Shown here: piece by piece, positions 19,436-28,174 of the stretch | How the letters are laid out: the number at the start of each line of letters is the position of its first letter | How positions within the stretch are numbered: the first letter of the stretch is position 1 | NCBI RefSeq assembly: GCF_035762065.1 | Contig: NZ_DASTPW010000045.1 | Span: 33,397 to 97,396 of the forward strand | DNA: 64,000 nucleotides | Reading direction: 5' to 3' | From: Methylibium sp035762065 | GTDB lineage: Bacteria; Pseudomonadota; Gammaproteobacteria; Burkholderiales; Burkholderiaceae_C | The notes under the pieces: model-generated | What the model was told of the DNA's origin: nothing | Databases searched by the model: none | The model's input: the letters and a program-made list of their open reading frames with translations, nothing else | Translations under genes and position numbers: made by a program

Positions 19436-20941
19436 TCACTGCGCGTCGACGCGCAGCCAGGTCGTCTTCAGCTCGGTGTACTTGTCGAAGGCGTGCAGGC
19501 TCTTGTCGCGGCCGTTGCCGCTTTGCTTGTAGCCGCCGAAGGGCACGGTGAGGTCGTCCTCGTCGTACTGGTTGACGTGCACGGTGCCGGCGCGCAGCGC
19601 GCGCGCGACGCGGTGCGCGCGGTCGATCTGGCTCGACCACACGCTGGCCTGCAGGCCGTAGGTGGAGTCGTTCGCCAGGCGGATCGCCTCGGCTTCGTTG
19701 TCGAAGCGGATCACCGAGACGACCGGGCCGAAGATCTCTTCGCGGGCGATCTTCATGTCGTTGCGCACGCCGTCGAAGACGGTCGGCTCGACGTAGTAGC
19801 CGCCGCTGTCGGCACGCGCCTGCGTGCCGCCGGCGAGCACCGTCGCGCCTTCTTCGCGGCCCGCGTCGATGTAGCCCAGTACCGTGCCCAACTGGCCTTC
19901 GTCGACGAGCGCGCCCATCGTCGTCTTCGCATCGAGCGGATCGGCCGGCCGGTACTTCGACGCCTCCGCCGCGACGCGCCGGGCGAAGTCGTCGGCGATG
20001 CTCGCGTGCACCAGCAGCCGCGAAGGCGCGTTGCAGCTCTCGCCCTGGTTGAAGAACATGCTGCCGGCGAGCGTCTTGGCGCAGCGCTCGAGGTCCTTGA
20101 AGTCGGGGAAGACGACGAAGGCGCTCTTGCCGCCGAGCTCGTTGTAGACGCGCTTGAGGTTGCTGCGGCTCGCGTACTCGAGCATCTTGCGGCCCACGCG
20201 CGTCGAGCCGGTGAAGCCGATCGCATCGACATCGCTGTGCAGCGCGAGCGCCTCGCCGGCCTCGTGCCCATAGCCGGGCACCACGTTGAACACGCCGGGC
20301 GGCAGGCCGGCTTCGAGCGCGAGCTCGGCGAGCCGCAAGGCCGTGTACGGGCTTTTCTCGCTGGGCTTGAGCACCACCGAGTTACCGGCCGCGAGCGCGG
20401 GCCCGAGCTTCCACGCGGCCATGATCATCGGGTAGTTCCAGGGGACGATCGCGCCGATCACGCCCATCGGCTCGCGCTGGATCAGGGCGAGCGCGCTCGG
20501 CGCCGTCGGCGCGATCTCGTCGTAGATCTTGTCGACGGCTTCGGCGTACCAGGCGATGCAGCGCGCGGCGGAGGGCCCGTCCACCGCGAGGGCGTGCTGG
20601 ATCGGCTTGCCCATGTCGAGCGTCTCGAGCAGCGCGAGCTCGTCCTTGGCCGCGAGGATCCGGTCGGCGAAGGCGAGCAGCGTGCGCTTGCGCTGCGCGG
20701 GCGCGCGCTTCGCCCAGCGGCCGTCGTCGAACGCAGCGCGCGCGGCGGCGACCGCGGCGTCGATGTCGGCGGCCTGGCCGCGCGCGACGGGGCCGAGCGC
20801 GCGGCCGTCGATCGGCGAGCGCTTGTCGAAGGTCTGGCCGTCGCGCGCGGCGCGGCGTTCACCGCCGATGAAGGCGCGGCCGTCGAAGCGGGCCGAGGCG
20901 GCGCGGGCGCGCCAGTCGATGCTGGTGGAGGAGGTGGCCAT
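19436..20941 (-). CDS. puuC: Aldehyde dehydrogenase, gamma-glutamyl-gamma-aminobutyraldehyde type
   Basis: A 501-residue NAD(P)-dependent aldehyde dehydrogenase. The catalytic Cys is in FNQGESCNAPSR and the general-base Glu in YNELGGKSAFVVF; the coenzyme motif GFTGSTRVGRKM and the C-terminal VPFGGYKQSGNGRDKS are intact. The whole protein resembles PuuC, which oxidises gamma-glutamyl-gamma-aminobutyraldehyde in putrescine breakdown, and it closes the five-gene putrescine operon. Other aldehydes may also be substrates. Confidence 0.9.
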   Translation of the reverse strand: MATSSTSIDWRARAASARFDGRAFIGGERRAARDGQTFDKRSPIDGRALGPVARGQAADIDAAVAAARAAFDDGRWAKRAPAQRKRTLLAFADRILAAKDELALLETLDMGKPIQHALAVDGPSAARCIAWYAEAVDKIYDEIAPTAPSALALIQREPMGVIGAIVPWNYPMIMAAWKLGPALAAGNSVVLKPSEKSPYTALRLAELALEAGLPPGVFNVVPGYGHEAGEALALHSDVDAIGFTGSTRVGRKMLEYASRSNLKRVYNELGGKSAFVVFPDFKDLERCAKTLAGSMFFNQGESCNAPSRLLVHASIADDFARRVAAEASKYRPADPLDAKTTMGALVDEGQLGTVLGYIDAGREEGATVLAGGTQARADSGGYYVEPTVFDGVRNDMKIAREEIFGPVVSVIRFDNEAEAIRLANDSTYGLQASVWSSQIDRAHRVARALRAGTVHVNQYDEDDLTVPFGGYKQSGNGRDKSLHAFDKYTELKTTWLRVDAQ

Positions 20942-21006
20942 GGCGAGGAAGGCGCCCGGTGGGCGCCGCGTGAGGCAGGAAGAGGGAGCCAGTGTGGGCG
21001 GCGGCC

Positions 21007-22389
21007 TCAGACCCAGCCGCGCGCGCGGGCATCGGCCAGCGTCAGCTCGATGCACCGGCGGATCAGCCCGACCATCTCGTCGATCTGCGCACGGGTGATC
21101 ACCAGCGGCGGCGCGACGATCATCCGGTCGCCGACCGCCCGCATGATCAAGCCCTGCTCGAAGCAGTGGCCGCGGCAGACCATGCCGACGCCGAGCTCCG
21201 GCGCGAAGGCAGCGCCCGAGGCCTTGTCCTTGACGAGCTGGATCGCGCCCATCAAGCCGCAGGTCTGCACCTCGCCGACCATCGGGTGCGCGGCCAGCTC
21301 GGCGAAGCGCTCGGCCAGGTAGGGCCCGACGTCTTCCGCCACGCGCTCGACCAGGCCCTCGCGCCGGATCAGCCGGATGTTGGCCAGCGCCACCGCGCAG
21401 GCGACCGGATGGCCGCTGTAGGTGTAGCCGTGCTCGAACTCCCCGCCTTGCTCGATCAGCGCCTTCGCGACGCGCTCGCCGACCATCACGCCGCCCAGCG
21501 GGACGTAGCCCGAGGTGACGCCTTTCGCGAACGTCATCAGGTCGGGCCGGAAGCCCATCGTTTCGCTGCCCCACCACGCGCCGGTGCGCCCGAAGCCGCA
21601 GATCACCTCGTCGCTGACCAGCAGCACGCCGTGCCGGTCGCAGATGCGCTGCACCTCGGGCCAGTAGCTCGCGGGCGGCACGATCACGCCGCCCGCGCCT
21701 TGCACCGGCTCGCCGATGAAGGCGGCCACGCGGTCGGGGCCGGCTTCGAGGATCTTCCGTTGGAGCCAGCCGGCCGCTTCGATGCCGAAGGCTTCGCGGC
21801 TCAGCCCCGCGGGCCGGCCGTGCGCGAACCAGTGCGGCTGCTCGATGTGCGCGATGTCCGGGATCGGCAAGCCGCCTTGCGCATGCATGCCGGCCATGCC
21901 GCCCAGCGAGGCGCCGGCCATCGTCGAGCCGTGGTAGCCGTTCCAGCGGCCGATGATCAGCTTGCGTCGCGGCTGGCCCTGCAGATCCCAGTAGCGGCGG
22001 ACCATGCGCACGACGGTGTCGTTGCCTTCGGAGCCGGAGCCGCCGAAGAACACGTGCCGGAACGACGGCGGCGTCAGCTCCGCCAGCAGTTCGGCGAGTT
22101 CGATCGCCGGCGGCGTCGCGGTCTGGAAGAAGGCGTTGTAGAAGGGCAGGCGCTCGAGCTGCGCGGTGGCCGCGTCGATCAGCTCGCGCTGGCCGTAGCC
22201 GACGTTCACGCACCACAGGCCGCTCATCGCGTCGAGGATCTTGCGGCCCTCGCTGTCCCACAGCCAGATGTTGTCGGCCCGCTCGATGATCCGCGCGCCC
22301 TTCGCGGCGAGCGCCTGGAAGTCGGTGAAGGGATGGAGGAAGTGCCGCGCGTCGGCGGCCTGCCACTCCCGGGTGCTGCGCGCGGCCAT
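21007..22389 (-). CDS. Class III aminotransferase, putrescine/polyamine-pyruvate type
   Basis: A 460-residue PLP enzyme of the class III (omega) aminotransferase family. It opens with HFLHPFTDFQALAAKGARII, has the GGSGSEGNDTVVRMVRRYW block, the PLP-orienting Asp in LLVSDEVICGFGRTG, and the PLP lysine in LMTFAKGVTSGYVPLGG. It is closest in style to SpuC (putrescine-pyruvate transaminase). The ATG overlaps the stop of the glutamine-synthetase-like gene by one base (TGATG). Confidence 0.9.
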   Translation of the reverse strand: MAARSTREWQAADARHFLHPFTDFQALAAKGARIIERADNIWLWDSEGRKILDAMSGLWCVNVGYGQRELIDAATAQLERLPFYNAFFQTATPPAIELAELLAELTPPSFRHVFFGGSGSEGNDTVVRMVRRYWDLQGQPRRKLIIGRWNGYHGSTMAGASLGGMAGMHAQGGLPIPDIAHIEQPHWFAHGRPAGLSREAFGIEAAGWLQRKILEAGPDRVAAFIGEPVQGAGGVIVPPASYWPEVQRICDRHGVLLVSDEVICGFGRTGAWWGSETMGFRPDLMTFAKGVTSGYVPLGGVMVGERVAKALIEQGGEFEHGYTYSGHPVACAVALANIRLIRREGLVERVAEDVGPYLAERFAELAAHPMVGEVQTCGLMGAIQLVKDKASGAAFAPELGVGMVCRGHCFEQGLIMRAVGDRMIVAPPLVITRAQIDEMVGLIRRCIELTLADARARGWV

Positions 22390-23756
22390 CAGACGTGGAG
22401 CAGCAGGTGCTCGCGCTCCCACGGCGAGATCACCTTCATGAATTCGGCGTATTCGATCTCCTTCACCTCGGTGTAGACGGTGATGAAGCCTTCGCCCAGC
22501 ACCTCGGCCAGGTCCTTTTCCTGGCGCAGCAGCGCGAGCGCCTCGCCTAGGCTGCGCGGCAGCGCGTAGTCGCCGAGGTAGGCGTCGCCCTTGCACTCGG
22601 CGCTGGGCTCGATGCGGTGCTTGAGGCCGAGCCAGCCGCAGGCGAGCGTCGCGGCGAGCGCTGCGTAGGGGTTGGCGTCGGCGCCGATCACGCGGTTTTC
22701 GATGCGGCGCGACGCCGGCGTCGCGACCGGGCTGCGGATGCCCACCGTGCGGTTGTCGACGCCCCATTGGATGTTGATCGGCGCCGAGGTGAAGCGCGCG
22801 AGCCGCCGGTAGCTGTTGACGTAGGGGGCGAACAGCGCCATCGCCGCCGGGATGTACTTCTGAAGCCCGCCGATGTACCAGTAGAACTCCCGGCTCGGCG
22901 TGCCGTCGGCATTGCTGAACAGGTTCAGGCCATCGCTCTTCTTCACGACGCTCTGGTGGATGTGCATCGCGCTGCCCGGCTCGCCCGCGATCGGCTTGGC
23001 CATGAAGGTGGCGAACATGTTGTGGCGCAGCGCGGCCTCGCGCACGGTGCGCTTGAAGAAGAACACCTCGTCGGCGAGTTGCAGCGGCCGGTCGTGGAAG
23101 AAGTTGATCTCCATCTGGCCGGCGCCGATCTCGTGGATCAGCGTGTCCACGCCCAGCTCCATCTGCTGGCAATAGGCGTAGACGTCCTCGAACAGCGGAT
23201 CGAACTCGTTGACCGCGTCGATCGAATAGGCCTGGCGCGAGGTCTCGCTGCGCCCGCTGCGGCCGATCGGCGGCTTCAGCGGCACGTCGGGGTCGGTGTT
23301 GCGCGCGACCAGGTAGAACTCCAGCTCGGGCGCGACGACCGGGTTCCAGCCCTCGGCTTCGAACAGTTCGCACACGCGCCGCAGCACCGAGCGCGGCGCG
23401 AAGGGCACGAGCTTGCCGTCGCGGTCGTAGCAGTCGTGGATGACCTGGGCGGTCGGGTCGCTGGCCCAGGGGACGATGCGTACCGTGCTCGGGTCGGGCA
23501 GCAGGTGCATGTCCTGGTCGGTCGGGCTGATGACGTCGTAGTACGGCCCTTCCTCGGGGAACTCGCCGGTCACGCCCATCGCGACCACCGCCTCGGGCAG
23601 GCGCATGCCGCGGTCCTCGGTGAACTTCTCGCGCGGCAGGATCTTGCCGCGAGCGACGCCGGTGAGGTCGGGCACCAGGCATTCGATCTCGGTGACGCGG
23701 CGCTGGTCGAGCCAGCGTTCGAGCTCGCTGAAGGTGTAGCTGTCGCGGGCCACCAT
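22389..23756 (-). CDS. puuA: Gamma-glutamylputrescine synthetase (glutamine synthetase family)
   Basis: A 455-residue member of the glutamine-synthetase superfamily, shorter and more divergent than GlnA. It has the metal/ATP segment GAGQMEINFFHDRPL, the KPIAGEPGSAMHIHQSV block and the NPYAALAATLACG segment. In an operon with PuuD, PuuC and SpuC homologues its role is most likely ATP-dependent joining of glutamate to putrescine, the first step of the gamma-glutamyl pathway. Another primary amine is possible. Confidence 0.9.
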   Translation of the reverse strand: MVARDSYTFSELERWLDQRRVTEIECLVPDLTGVARGKILPREKFTEDRGMRLPEAVVAMGVTGEFPEEGPYYDVISPTDQDMHLLPDPSTVRIVPWASDPTAQVIHDCYDRDGKLVPFAPRSVLRRVCELFEAEGWNPVVAPELEFYLVARNTDPDVPLKPPIGRSGRSETSRQAYSIDAVNEFDPLFEDVYAYCQQMELGVDTLIHEIGAGQMEINFFHDRPLQLADEVFFFKRTVREAALRHNMFATFMAKPIAGEPGSAMHIHQSVVKKSDGLNLFSNADGTPSREFYWYIGGLQKYIPAAMALFAPYVNSYRRLARFTSAPINIQWGVDNRTVGIRSPVATPASRRIENRVIGADANPYAALAATLACGWLGLKHRIEPSAECKGDAYLGDYALPRSLGEALALLRQEKDLAEVLGEGFITVYTEVKEIEYAEFMKVISPWEREHLLLHV

Positions 23757-23760
23757 GGGA

Positions 23761-24522
23761 TCACCTCACTGTTGTTGTCCTGGTCGCGCGGTAGCGGCGG
23801 CAGGCGTCGCCGAAGGCGCCGAGCAGCTTCATCGACACCGGGTTCTCGGCCGCGCGCCATTCGGGATGCCACTGCACGCCGAGCACGAAACCCGGCGCGC
23901 CCGGCAGGCTGAAGGCCTCGACCACGCCGTCCGGCGCGCGCGCCTCGACGCGCAGGCCTTCGGCCAGGCGCTTCACCCCCTGGCCATGCAGGCTGTTGAC
24001 CTCGAAGCTCGTGGCGCCGAACAGCGGCTCGAGCATGCCGCCCGGCAGCACCTCGACCGCATGCGCCGGGCCGTACTGCCGTTCGACCGGATCGTCGTCG
24101 CGGTCGCGGTGGTCCATCAGCCCCGGCTGCTCCTGGACCGCCTGGTGAAGGCTGCCGCCGAGCGCGACGTTCATCTCCTGGAAGCCGCGGCAGATCGCGA
24201 ACAGCGGCAGGCCACGCTCGATCGCCGCGCGCACCAGCGGCAGCGTCCAGGCATCGCGCACCGCGTCGAGCGGCAGGCTGGCGTCGAGCACCGCTTCGCC
24301 GAAATGACTGGGGTGGACGTTGCTGGGCGAGCCGGTCAGCAGCACGCCGTCGGCCAGCCCGATCAGCGCGTCGAGCTCGGCCGCGTCGGCCGAGGGCACG
24401 ACCAGCGGCAGCGCGCCCGCGAGCCGCACCGCATCGACGTACTTCTGCCCGGCGACGTGGAAGGCGTGCTGCCCGAGCCTGCGGTTGCACGCAGGCACCA
24501 GCACCACCGGCCGTTGCGGCAT
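23761..24522 (-). CDS. puuD: Gamma-glutamyl-GABA hydrolase, class I glutamine amidotransferase fold
   Basis: A 253-residue cytosolic hydrolase of the PuuD family. The nucleophile Cys is in FAICRGFQEMNVALGGSLHQ and the His/Glu pair in VLGVQWHPEW. It releases GABA from gamma-glutamyl-GABA. It begins 11 bases after the upstream transaminase stop and ends four bases before the puuA start, so it is central to the operon. Confidence 0.93.
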   Translation of the reverse strand: MPQRPVVLVPACNRRLGQHAFHVAGQKYVDAVRLAGALPLVVPSADAAELDALIGLADGVLLTGSPSNVHPSHFGEAVLDASLPLDAVRDAWTLPLVRAAIERGLPLFAICRGFQEMNVALGGSLHQAVQEQPGLMDHRDRDDDPVERQYGPAHAVEVLPGGMLEPLFGATSFEVNSLHGQGVKRLAEGLRVEARAPDGVVEAFSLPGAPGFVLGVQWHPEWRAAENPVSMKLLGAFGDACRRYRATRTTTVR

Positions 24523-24533
24523 CGCGGCTCGAC

Positions 24534-25841
24534 TCAAGCGACCCGCCCTATCGCCTCGTGCAGCGTCGCGACGATCCGGTCGACGTGCTGCCGGCCGGCG
24601 ATGAGCGGCGGCGTCAGCGCGATCGTGTCGCCGGTGGTGCGCACGAGCACGCCTTGATCCCAGCAGTCGAGGAAAACCTCGAAGGCGCGCTTGCCCGGCT
24701 CGCCCTCGCGCGGCTGCAGCTCGATGCCGGCCATCAGGCCGATGTTGCGCACGTCGATCACGTGCGGCCTGCCCTTGAAGCCGTGAACGGCTTCGGCGAA
24801 GTAGGGCTCCAGTTCGGCGGCGCGCGTCAGCAATCCCTCTTCGGCGTAGGTGTCCAGCGTGCCGAGCGCCGCGGCGCAGGCCAGCGGGTGGCCCGAGTAT
24901 GTGTAGCCGTGGAAGAACTCGATCAGGTGCTCCGGGCCGCTCATGAAGGCGTCGTGGACCGACTGCTTCGCGAACACCGCGCCCATCGGCACGCAGCCGT
25001 TCGTCAGGCCCTTGGCGAGCGTCATCAGGTCGGGCGTGACGCCGAAGCGCTGCGCCGCGAACGGCGCGCCGGTGCGGCCGAAGCCGGTGATGACCTCGTC
25101 GAAGATCAGCAGGATGCCGTGCCTGTCGCAGATCGCGCGCAGGCGTTCGAGGTAGCCCTGCGGCGGCACCAGCACGCCGGTCGAGCCGGCGACCGGCTCG
25201 ACGATCACCGCGGCGATGGTGCTCGCGTCGTGCAGCGCGACGAGGCGCTCCAGGTCGTCGGCGATCTCCGCGCCGTGCGCGGGCTGGCCGAGGCTGAAGG
25301 CGTTGCGCGCGTCGTGCGTGTGGCGGATGTGATCGACGCCCGCCAGCATCGCGCCGAACATCTTGCGGTTGGCGACCATGCCGCCGACCGAGATGCCGCC
25401 GAAGTTGACGCCGTGGTAGCCGCGCTCGCGGCCGATCAGCCGGGTGCGCTGGCCCTCGCCGCGCGCGCGGTGGTAGGCCAGCGCCATCTTCAGCGCGGTG
25501 TCGACCGACTCCGAGCCCGAGTTGGTGAAGAACACCTTGCTCATGCCGGCCGGCGCGATCTGCACCAGCCGCTCGGCGAGCTCGAACTGCTTCGGATGGC
25601 CCATGTTGAAGGGCGGCGCGAAGTCGAGTTCGCCCGCCTGCCGGCGGATCGCCTCGACGATCTTCGGCCGGCCATGGCCGGCGTTCACGCACCACAGGCC
25701 GGCGATGCCGTCGAGCACCTCGCGGCCCTCGGGCGTCCAGAAGTGCATGCCCTCGGCGCGCGCCAGCAGGCGCGGCGACTTCTTGAACTGCCGGTTCGCG
25801 GTAAATGGCATCCAGTAGGCGTCGAGGTCGATCTCGTTCAT
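24534..25841 (-). CDS. Omega-amino acid-pyruvate aminotransferase
   Basis: A 435-residue class III aminotransferase, first gene of the operon. It starts with DLDAYWMPFTANRQFKKSPRL, a hallmark of beta-alanine/omega-amino acid:pyruvate transaminases, and has FFTNSGSESVDTALKMAL, the PLP-orienting Asp in LLIFDEVITGFGRTG and the PLP lysine in MTLAKGLTNGCVPMG. It probably transfers the amino group of GABA or beta-alanine to pyruvate, downstream of puuD. It shares roughly the same fold as the second aminotransferase of the operon but is clearly a different subgroup. Confidence 0.9.
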   Translation of the reverse strand: MNEIDLDAYWMPFTANRQFKKSPRLLARAEGMHFWTPEGREVLDGIAGLWCVNAGHGRPKIVEAIRRQAGELDFAPPFNMGHPKQFELAERLVQIAPAGMSKVFFTNSGSESVDTALKMALAYHRARGEGQRTRLIGRERGYHGVNFGGISVGGMVANRKMFGAMLAGVDHIRHTHDARNAFSLGQPAHGAEIADDLERLVALHDASTIAAVIVEPVAGSTGVLVPPQGYLERLRAICDRHGILLIFDEVITGFGRTGAPFAAQRFGVTPDLMTLAKGLTNGCVPMGAVFAKQSVHDAFMSGPEHLIEFFHGYTYSGHPLACAAALGTLDTYAEEGLLTRAAELEPYFAEAVHGFKGRPHVIDVRNIGLMAGIELQPREGEPGKRAFEVFLDCWDQGVLVRTTGDTIALTPPLIAGRQHVDRIVATLHEAIGRVA

Positions 25842-25990
25842 GGAAGCGCTCCTGCAAGAAGGCGGCTGACAACGCAGTCTAGGTAGAGAAAGGGGTCAGG
25901 GCCTGCGAAGACGCCGAAACGTCGATCGCGCGAGGGTGCCCAGGGGTTTCCCTAGCTGTCGCTGCCGTTCAATCCGTCGGGGCCGTTCTG

Positions 25991-26047
25991 CCATGACCCG
26001 AAAGACGACCTACCTAGCATCAGGGTCATGGGATGCCTTTCGCATCC
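25991..26047. promoter_or_regulatory. Inverted repeats upstream of the ABC importer operon
   Basis: Two self-complementary elements sit in the leader of the importer operon: a 9-bp inverted repeat CCATGACCC / GGGTCATGG with a 23-bp spacer (25991-26031), and right behind it the small hairpin GGATGC-CTTTC-GCATCC (26031-26047). The second ends 18 bases before the ATG of the ATPase gene. They could be a regulator site plus a 5' hairpin affecting translation. Which regulator binds is unknown. Confidence 0.4.
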
Positions 26048-26065
26048 AACCCTGATGGAGTCGTC

Positions 26066-26842
26066 ATGCAAGAGGCGCTGTTGACCGTCGATGGGCTCAA
26101 GAAGAGCTACGGTGCCGCCGAGGTACTCAAAGGCATCTCTTTCGATCTGAAGCGCGGCGAGACGCTCTCGCTGATCGGCCCGAGCGGCTCGGGCAAATCG
26201 ACCTGTTTGCGCTGTCTGAACTTCCTCGAACGCCCCGACGCCGGCGACATCGTGGTCGAGGGCAAGCGCATCGGCCGCATCGGAGACCGCTTCATGAATG
26301 ACCGCGAACTCGCCCCGCAGCGGCGCGAGATCGCGATGGTCTTCCAGCTGTTTTACCTGTGGCCGCATCTCACGGTGCTCGACAACGTGGCACTCGCGCC
26401 CATGAAGGCGGCCGGCATGAGCCGCGCCGAGGCCTACGAGCTGGCCGGCCAGATGCTCGAGAAGGTGCATCTCGCGCACAAGGCGAAGGAGTATCCCGAG
26501 CGACTTTCCGGCGGTCAGCAGCAGCGCGTGGCGATCGCCCGCGCCCTCGCGCAAAAGCCCAAGCTCATCCTGTTCGACGAGCCGACCTCGGCGCTCGACC
26601 CGGAACTTGTCGGCGAGGTGCTGGGCGTCATCCGCGAGCTTGCCGACGAGGGGCGCTCGATGATCCTCGTCACCCACGAGGTCCGGTTCGCACGCGACGT
26701 GGCCGACCGCGTGATCTTCATGGACGGCGGATACGTGGTGGAGCAGGGCCGGGCCCGCGACGTCATCTGCAGGCCGCAGCACGAGCGCACGCGGGCCTTC
26801 CTCGGGCAGATCGGCGAGGGCGCTGCGGAGTCGGCGCCATGA
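26066..26842 (+). CDS. Polar amino-acid ABC transporter, ATP-binding subunit
   Basis: A 258-residue ABC ATPase: Walker A GPSGSGKST, Q-loop MVFQLFYLWPHLTVL, signature LSGGQQQRVAIARAL, Walker B LILFDEPTSALDP and switch His in LVTHEVRFA. The sequence is of the HisP/GlnQ type that powers amino-acid uptake. The start was chosen at the ATG following GGAG eight bases upstream; an ATG 11 codons earlier lies in the hairpin region. The stop overlaps the first permease gene (ATGA). Confidence 0.93.
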   Translation: MQEALLTVDGLKKSYGAAEVLKGISFDLKRGETLSLIGPSGSGKSTCLRCLNFLERPDAGDIVVEGKRIGRIGDRFMNDRELAPQRREIAMVFQLFYLWPHLTVLDNVALAPMKAAGMSRAEAYELAGQMLEKVHLAHKAKEYPERLSGGQQQRVAIARALAQKPKLILFDEPTSALDPELVGEVLGVIRELADEGRSMILVTHEVRFARDVADRVIFMDGGYVVEQGRARDVICRPQHERTRAFLGQIGEGAAESAP

Positions 26843-27489
26843 CGCTCGATTTCGTCTCGATCCTGCGCACGCTGCTCGCAGGCGCGGTCACGGCTGCGCA
26901 GGTGGCCGGCGGTGCGGCCGCGATCGCGCTCGTCGGTGGTCTCCTGCTAGCGCTCATGATCGTCTTCATCCGCTCGCGCGTGCTGCGTGTCGCCATCGGT
27001 GCCTACGTCGAGTGGATGCGCAACGTGCCCGCGCTGGCACACCTGTTCCTGCTCTATTTCGGCCTCGCGGCGGTCGGCATCCGGTTCTCGCCGCTCGCGG
27101 CCGCGATCCTCGGCCTCGGCCTGGTGGGCGCCGCGGTCCTGTCGGACGTGTTCGCCGGTGGCCTGCGCGCGGTGCACGCCGGGCAGCGCGAAGCGGCCCT
27201 TGCCGCTGGCCTGACGCCGATGCAGACGCTGCGCTACGTGTTGCTGCCGCAGATGCTGCGACTGACGCTGCCGTCGATCGGCAACTACACGAGCCAGTTG
27301 ATCAAGGACACGTCGATCGCCTCGGCGATCGCGGCCCCGGAAATCATGTTCTACGCACGCAACCTCGTCACCTCCACGTTCCAGACGCCACTGATCTACG
27401 GCGCCGCCATCCTGCTGTACGCCTGCATCGTGTTCCCGGTGAGCTGGATGTTCGCGATGATGAGCCGCCGGCTGGAGGTCGGCCGATGA
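26839..27489 (+). CDS. Polar amino-acid ABC transporter, permease 1
   Basis: A 216-residue inner-membrane permease with about five helices. The EAA loop (GQREAALAAGLTPMQTLRYVLLPQMLRLTLPS) that docks with the ATPase is conserved and of the HisMQ/GlnP type. Start and stop overlap the neighbouring genes by four bases each, so the three transporter subunits are translationally coupled. Confidence 0.93.
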   Translation: MTLDFVSILRTLLAGAVTAAQVAGGAAAIALVGGLLLALMIVFIRSRVLRVAIGAYVEWMRNVPALAHLFLLYFGLAAVGIRFSPLAAAILGLGLVGAAVLSDVFAGGLRAVHAGQREAALAAGLTPMQTLRYVLLPQMLRLTLPSIGNYTSQLIKDTSIASAIAAPEIMFYARNLVTSTFQTPLIYGAAILLYACIVFPVSWMFAMMSRRLEVGR

Positions 27490-28172
27490 GCGACTTCTTC
27501 GAGGTCTATGGCAGCTACCTCCACGAGTGGTGGCCGCGCCTGGTCGGCGCCGTCGGCGTGACGATCGAGCTGTCGCTTCTCGGGTTCGGGCTCGCGCTGG
27601 TGCTTGGTTGTCTGCTCGGGCTGATGCTGCGCTCGAAGAACCGGCTCGTCTGGGCCGTGGCGAACGGGTTCTCCGAATTCCTCCGCGCCGTGCCGTTGTT
27701 GGCGCTGCTTCTGGCCCTCTACTTCGGGCTGCCTTCGTTCGGCCTGACCTTGTCGGGCTACTGGGCCGGCATCCTCGGGCTCGGCCTGCAGGGCGCGGCC
27801 TACGTCGCCGAAGTCCTGAGCGGTGGCCTGACGGCCGTGCACAAGGGGCAGCGCGAGGCGGGGCTGGCGACCGGCATGCACCCGTTGCAGGTGTTCGGGT
27901 GGATCGTCCTGCCGCAGGCGATGCGCGTGATGCTGCCGCCGCTGCTGAATTGCTACGTCGCGCTGCTCAAGGACAGCTCGCTTTGCGCGCTGATCGCCAC
28001 CGACGAGCTGATGCTGACGGCGCGCGCGATGGCCAGCGAGTACTTCTTGCCGCTGCACATCTTTCTGCTGGTGGGCCTGTTCTATTTCGCGGCAGCGTTC
28101 CCGTTGTCGATGCTTTCGCGCGCTCTTTCCAGGCGCCTCGCGCGCGGCCGTCAGGCCGTGGGGGTGAGCTGA
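27486..28172 (+). CDS. Polar amino-acid ABC transporter, permease 2
   Basis: A 228-residue permease paralogous to the one before it, with the EAA loop GQREAGLATGMHPLQVFGWIVLPQAMR and about five membrane helices. Together the two permeases and the ATPase make a complete inner-membrane importer lacking only its periplasmic binding protein, two candidates for which lie a few kilobases downstream. The amidase gene starts two bases after its stop. Confidence 0.93.
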   Translation: MSDFFEVYGSYLHEWWPRLVGAVGVTIELSLLGFGLALVLGCLLGLMLRSKNRLVWAVANGFSEFLRAVPLLALLLALYFGLPSFGLTLSGYWAGILGLGLQGAAYVAEVLSGGLTAVHKGQREAGLATGMHPLQVFGWIVLPQAMRVMLPPLLNCYVALLKDSSLCALIATDELMLTARAMASEYFLPLHIFLLVGLFYFAAAFPLSMLSRALSRRLARGRQAVGVS

Positions 28173-28174
28173 CC

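Noticed and set aside
19493..21322. Long plus-strand frame opposite the aldehyde dehydrogenase
   Set aside because: Antisense shadow of a well-supported enzyme gene; no family features.
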